Assembly (NCBI GenBank): GCA_020441605.1
Contig: JAGRLX010000344.1
Coordinates: 1-8,318 of the forward strand
DNA: 8,318 bases
Source of the DNA: Alphaproteobacteria bacterium
GTDB lineage: Bacteria > Pseudomonadota > Alphaproteobacteria > Rhizobiales > Aestuariivirgaceae
Reading direction: 5' to 3'
Shown: piece by piece, positions 6,467 through 8,318 of the stretch
Layout: the number at the start of each line of letters is the position of its first letter
How positions within the stretch are numbered: position 1 is the first letter of the stretch
Position numbers and translations under genes: made by a program
Notes under the pieces: model-generated
Database searches by the model: none
Seen by the model: the letters and a program-made list of their open reading frames with translations, nothing else
Told to the model about the DNA's origin: nothing

Positions 6467-6480
6467 GGTGCGACCTCAGG
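6462..6480. terminator. Shared palindrome over the convergent stops of the TPR gene and grxD
   Basis: CCTGAGGT (6462-6469) and ACCTCAGG (6473-6480) form a perfect 8-bp stem around GCG. The left arm holds the TPR gene's TGA (6464-6466); the right arm holds the complement of the grxD TGA (6476-6478). Only short T-runs follow on each side (TTTT at 6489-6492 on the plus strand; TTT on the minus strand), so bidirectional termination is plausible but not strong. Confidence 0.45.
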
Positions 6481-6796
6481 CGAGGCCCTTTTCCGCCATG
6501 AGGTCCTTCAGTTCGCCCGACTGGAACATTTCCATCATGATGTCCGAACCGCCGACAAATTCACCCTTCACGTAGAGCTGCGGGATGGTTGGCCAATTGG
6601 TGTAGTCCTTGATGCCCTGGCGCAGTTCATCGGAATCAAGAACGTTGACGCCCTTGAAGGCTACGCCCAGATGATTGAGGATCTGGGTTGCGCGGCCGGA
6701 GAAGCCGCACATCGGCATGTCCGGCGTTCCCTTCATGAAGAGAACGACGTCGTTGGTCTTCACTTCATTGTCGATCCAGGTGTTGATGGTGCTCAT
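6476..6796 (-). CDS. grxD: Monothiol CGFS glutaredoxin (Grx4/GrxD type)
   Basis: A 106-residue class II monothiol glutaredoxin. Such proteins hold a [2Fe-2S] cluster with glutathione, pass clusters to target proteins and act with BolA in iron signalling; they are poor disulfide reductases. The active site C30-G-F-S33 is present, with the glutathione-contacting MKGTP (21-25), the cis-proline segment [16 protein letters not shown] (68-83) and SDI (84-86), all as in the family, and the length is normal. The ATG (6794-6796) has a GAGGA SD 4 nt upstream (complement of 6801-6805). It begins 32 nt after the bolA stop, so it is very probably co-transcribed with purL and bolA as the last gene, ending at the shared palindrome with the TPR gene. 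Confidence 0.96.
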   Translation of the reverse strand: MSTINTWIDNEVKTNDVVLFMKGTPDMPMCGFSGRATQILNHLGVAFKGVNVLDSDELRQGIKDYTNWPTIPQLYVKGEFVGGSDIMMEMFQSGELKDLMAEKGLA

Positions 6797-6828
6797 GATG
6801 TCCTCGTTTGTAGCTTGTATGCGGTGGT

Positions 6829-7062
6829 TCAGTCGGGAGCGCTCGTCTGCAGCGCCAGCGCATGGAGTTCTCCGCCCATACGGCCTTTGAGTGCGGCGTA
6901 GACCATCTGGTGCTGCTGCACCCGGTTCTTGCCCTTGAACGCCGATGAAATCACTGTCGCGGCATAGTGATCGCCGTCGCCGGCAAGGTCGCGGATCTCA
7001 ACCGTGGCGTCGGGCAAGGCTTCCTTGATGAAGCGTTCGATGTCGGTTGCGCTCATCGCCAT
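6829..7062 (-). CDS. bolA: BolA-family protein, partner of monothiol glutaredoxin
   Basis: A 77-residue BolA/IbaG-type protein. BolA proteins form heterodimers with CGFS glutaredoxins through a shared [2Fe-2S] cluster and influence iron homeostasis and Fe-S maturation. Visible family features are [13 protein letters not shown] (27-39), the [15 protein letters not shown] block (44-58) and [10 protein letters not shown] (64-73) with the invariant C-terminal His67. The frame is open much further upstream inside purL, but the SD AAGGAG (complement of 7071-7076) lies 8 nt from the ATG at 7060-7062, which fixes this start; a second ATG two codons later is too far. The SD overlaps the purL stop codon, a sign of coupling. 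Orthology to E. coli bolA in the strict sense is not certain. Confidence 0.93.
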   Translation of the reverse strand: MAMSATDIERFIKEALPDATVEIRDLAGDGDHYAATVISSAFKGKNRVQQHQMVYAALKGRMGGELHALALQTSAPD

Positions 7063-7070
7063 GGCTGCTG

Positions 7071-7076
7071 CTCCTT
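7071..7076 (-). promoter_or_regulatory. Ribosome binding site of bolA, overlapping the purL stop
   Basis: The mRNA reads AAGGAG here, 8 nt before the chosen bolA ATG. Its first A is the last base of the purL TGA. This rejects longer bolA starts inside purL and supports purL-bolA translational coupling. Confidence 0.8.
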
Positions 7077-8318
7077 CAGAGTTCGCCGGCCATATAGGCT
7101 GGAAACCAGCCTTCATGGGCAGTCGAAAGTTGAGCCAGAGATATAGATGGCCCGCCGTCAATCTTCAACGCCGGGTCGTCTGTCACAGTCCCGATGCGGA
7201 TCGTGTCGATACCGGCCACATGGCCTTGGGTGATGATCTTGGCGGCTTCCGAGGCCTTGCAGGTCACCACATAGCGGGCCTGGTCTTCGCCGAAGAGTTG
7301 CTCGTGGTTGAGTGCCGAGAGTGCGGCGCCGTGTTTTCCGGCCAGTGCCATCTCGACCACCGCAAGTCCCAGTCCGCCGTCAGAAACATCATGAACTGCG
7401 GTTACTTGGCTGTGATTGATCAGGTTCCGCACGAAGTCGCCATGACGCCTCTCCTTGTCGAGGTCGACAGGCGGCGGGGTGCCATCCTCGCGGCCGAGCA
7501 CATCGCGGAGATAGGACGATTGGCCAAGATGCGTGCCATGGCCGCCCACCAGCAGGATTGCGTCGCCCGCGGACTTGAGCGCCAGGGTCGCCATCTTGTC
7601 GAGATCGCGGATGAGCCCCACGCCGCCAATGGCTGGGGTCGGAAGGATCGCCTGTCCGTTCGTCTCGTTGTAAAGCGACACGTTGCCGGAGACGACCGGG
7701 AAATCGAGTGCCTTGCAGGCTGCGCTGATGCCCTGGATAGCCAGAACGAACTGGCCCATGATTTCCGGCCGTTCAGGATTGCCGAAATTGAGGTTGTCGG
7801 TAATGGCGACGGGATCGGCGCCAACCGCCGTCAGGTTCCGCCAGCATTCGGCCACCGCCTGCTTGCCACCTTCGAAGGGATCGGCTTCAACATAACGGGG
7901 AGTCACGTCGGTCGACACCGCGATGGCCTTCTTGCCACGGATTCGGACCACGCCGGCGTCGCCACCGGGAATCTGCGCGGTATTCGACTGGATCAGGTGG
8001 TCGTATTGCTCCCACACCCAGCGGCGCGAAGCATTGTCTGGCGAGCCGACCATTTTCATGACCGCTTCTGCGAGGTCCTTTGGCGCCGGCACGCCGTTCA
8101 ATGCGTCCCGCTTTTTCGGCTCTACCCAAGGGCGGTCGTACTCCGGCGCCTCGTCGCCCATCTGCTTGATCGGCAGATCGGCCATAACCTCGCCCTGGTG
8201 CTTGATGACGAAGCGCAGGGTGTCAGTGGTCTTGCCGACGATGGCGAAATCCAACCCCCACTTATGAAAGATCGCTTCGGCTTCCTTTTCCTTCTCGGGG
8301 CGCAGCACCATGAGCATG
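7076..8318 (-). CDS. purL: Phosphoribosylformylglycinamidine synthase subunit PurL, C-terminal part
   Basis: Catalytic subunit of FGAM synthase, the fourth step of purine synthesis (FGAR + glutamine + ATP to FGAM); in this small-PurL form it works with PurQ and PurS. About 413 codons are visible and the frame is open to the right edge. The family is usually 730-760 residues, so the N-terminal ~45% and the start lie outside. Counting from the ATG complement at 8317, diagnostic blocks are [13 protein letters not shown] (101-113), [14 protein letters not shown] (172-185), [11 protein letters not shown] (208-218) and the second-half [17 protein letters not shown] (309-325), then FGEDQARYV (342-350). 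These are the paired ATP- and substrate-binding motifs of the PurM/PurL fold. No frameshift is seen. The TGA (7076-7078) lies 13 nt before the bolA ATG. Confidence 0.97.
   Translation of the reverse strand, partial: MLMVLRPEKEKEAEAIFHKWGLDFAIVGKTTDTLRFVIKHQGEVMADLPIKQMGDEAPEYDRPWVEPKKRDALNGVPAPKDLAEAVMKMVGSPDNASRRWVWEQYDHLIQSNTAQIPGGDAGVVRIRGKKAIAVSTDVTPRYVEADPFEGGKQAVAECWRNLTAVGADPVAITDNLNFGNPERPEIMGQFVLAIQGISAACKALDFPVVSGNVSLYNETNGQAILPTPAIGGVGLIRDLDKMATLALKSAGDAILLVGGHGTHLGQSSYLRDVLGREDGTPPPVDLDKERRHGDFVRNLINHSQVTAVHDVSDGGLGLAVVEMALAGKHGAALSALNHEQLFGEDQARYVVTCKASEAAKIITQGHVAGIDTIRIGTVTDDPALKIDGGPSISLAQLSTAHEGWFPAYMAGEL

Noticed and set aside
7063..7161. Longer BolA start 33 codons upstream.
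   Set aside because: It would overlap the purL coding region, has no SD in support, and BolA proteins of this type are about 75-80 residues. The AAGGAG at 7071-7076 points to 7062.

Overview
The window is a high-GC chromosomal segment from an alphaproteobacterium, most likely of the Hyphomicrobiales (Rhizobiales). Evidence for this is an alphaproteobacterial S4 sequence, a Usg-family protein (a family I know only from Alphaproteobacteria) and a purL-bolA-grxD cluster. A Devosia-like host is a guess. I see no rRNA, tRNA, CRISPR array, insertion sequence or phage gene.

Layout, left to right. (1) Plus strand: the C-terminal four fifths of rpsD runs in from the left edge and ends at a textbook Rho-independent terminator. 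(2) Plus strand: a two-TM methyl-accepting chemotaxis protein with a coiled-coil insert between TM2 and a HAMP-like segment. (3) Minus strand: a small usg gene with a strong Shine-Dalgarno (SD) sequence, convergent with the MCP gene. (4) About 430 bases that hold a candidate usg promoter and, next to the transporter genes, a possible 65-codon reading frame. (5) Minus strand: a transporter operon in which a 298-residue EamA/DMT protein is followed, three bases after its stop, by a 603-residue protein made of two complete DMT transporters fused in frame. That gives three homologous ten-TM modules, the last possibly followed by the 65-codon frame through a TGATG stop/start overlap. (6) Plus strand: a small exported TPR protein, divergent from the transporter operon. 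The ~100 bp between them carries a perfect 11-bp inverted repeat touching the transporter start codon. (7) Minus strand: purL (3' part), bolA and a CGFS monothiol glutaredoxin (grxD), a tight co-directional cluster that converges with the TPR gene at a small palindrome containing both stop codons.

How the genes relate. purL serves purine synthesis. BolA and the CGFS glutaredoxin are known partners that share a [2Fe-2S] cluster in iron and Fe-S handling, so their adjacency is expected. The MCP is an orphan chemoreceptor with no che genes nearby. The three DMT modules probably came from tandem duplication, with loss of one stop codon giving the fusion; their substrate cannot be read from sequence. 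The least ordinary material is the fused transporter, the tandem array it sits in and the inverted repeat at the head of that operon. The rest is housekeeping. I found no evidence for a defence system or other multi-gene novel system.
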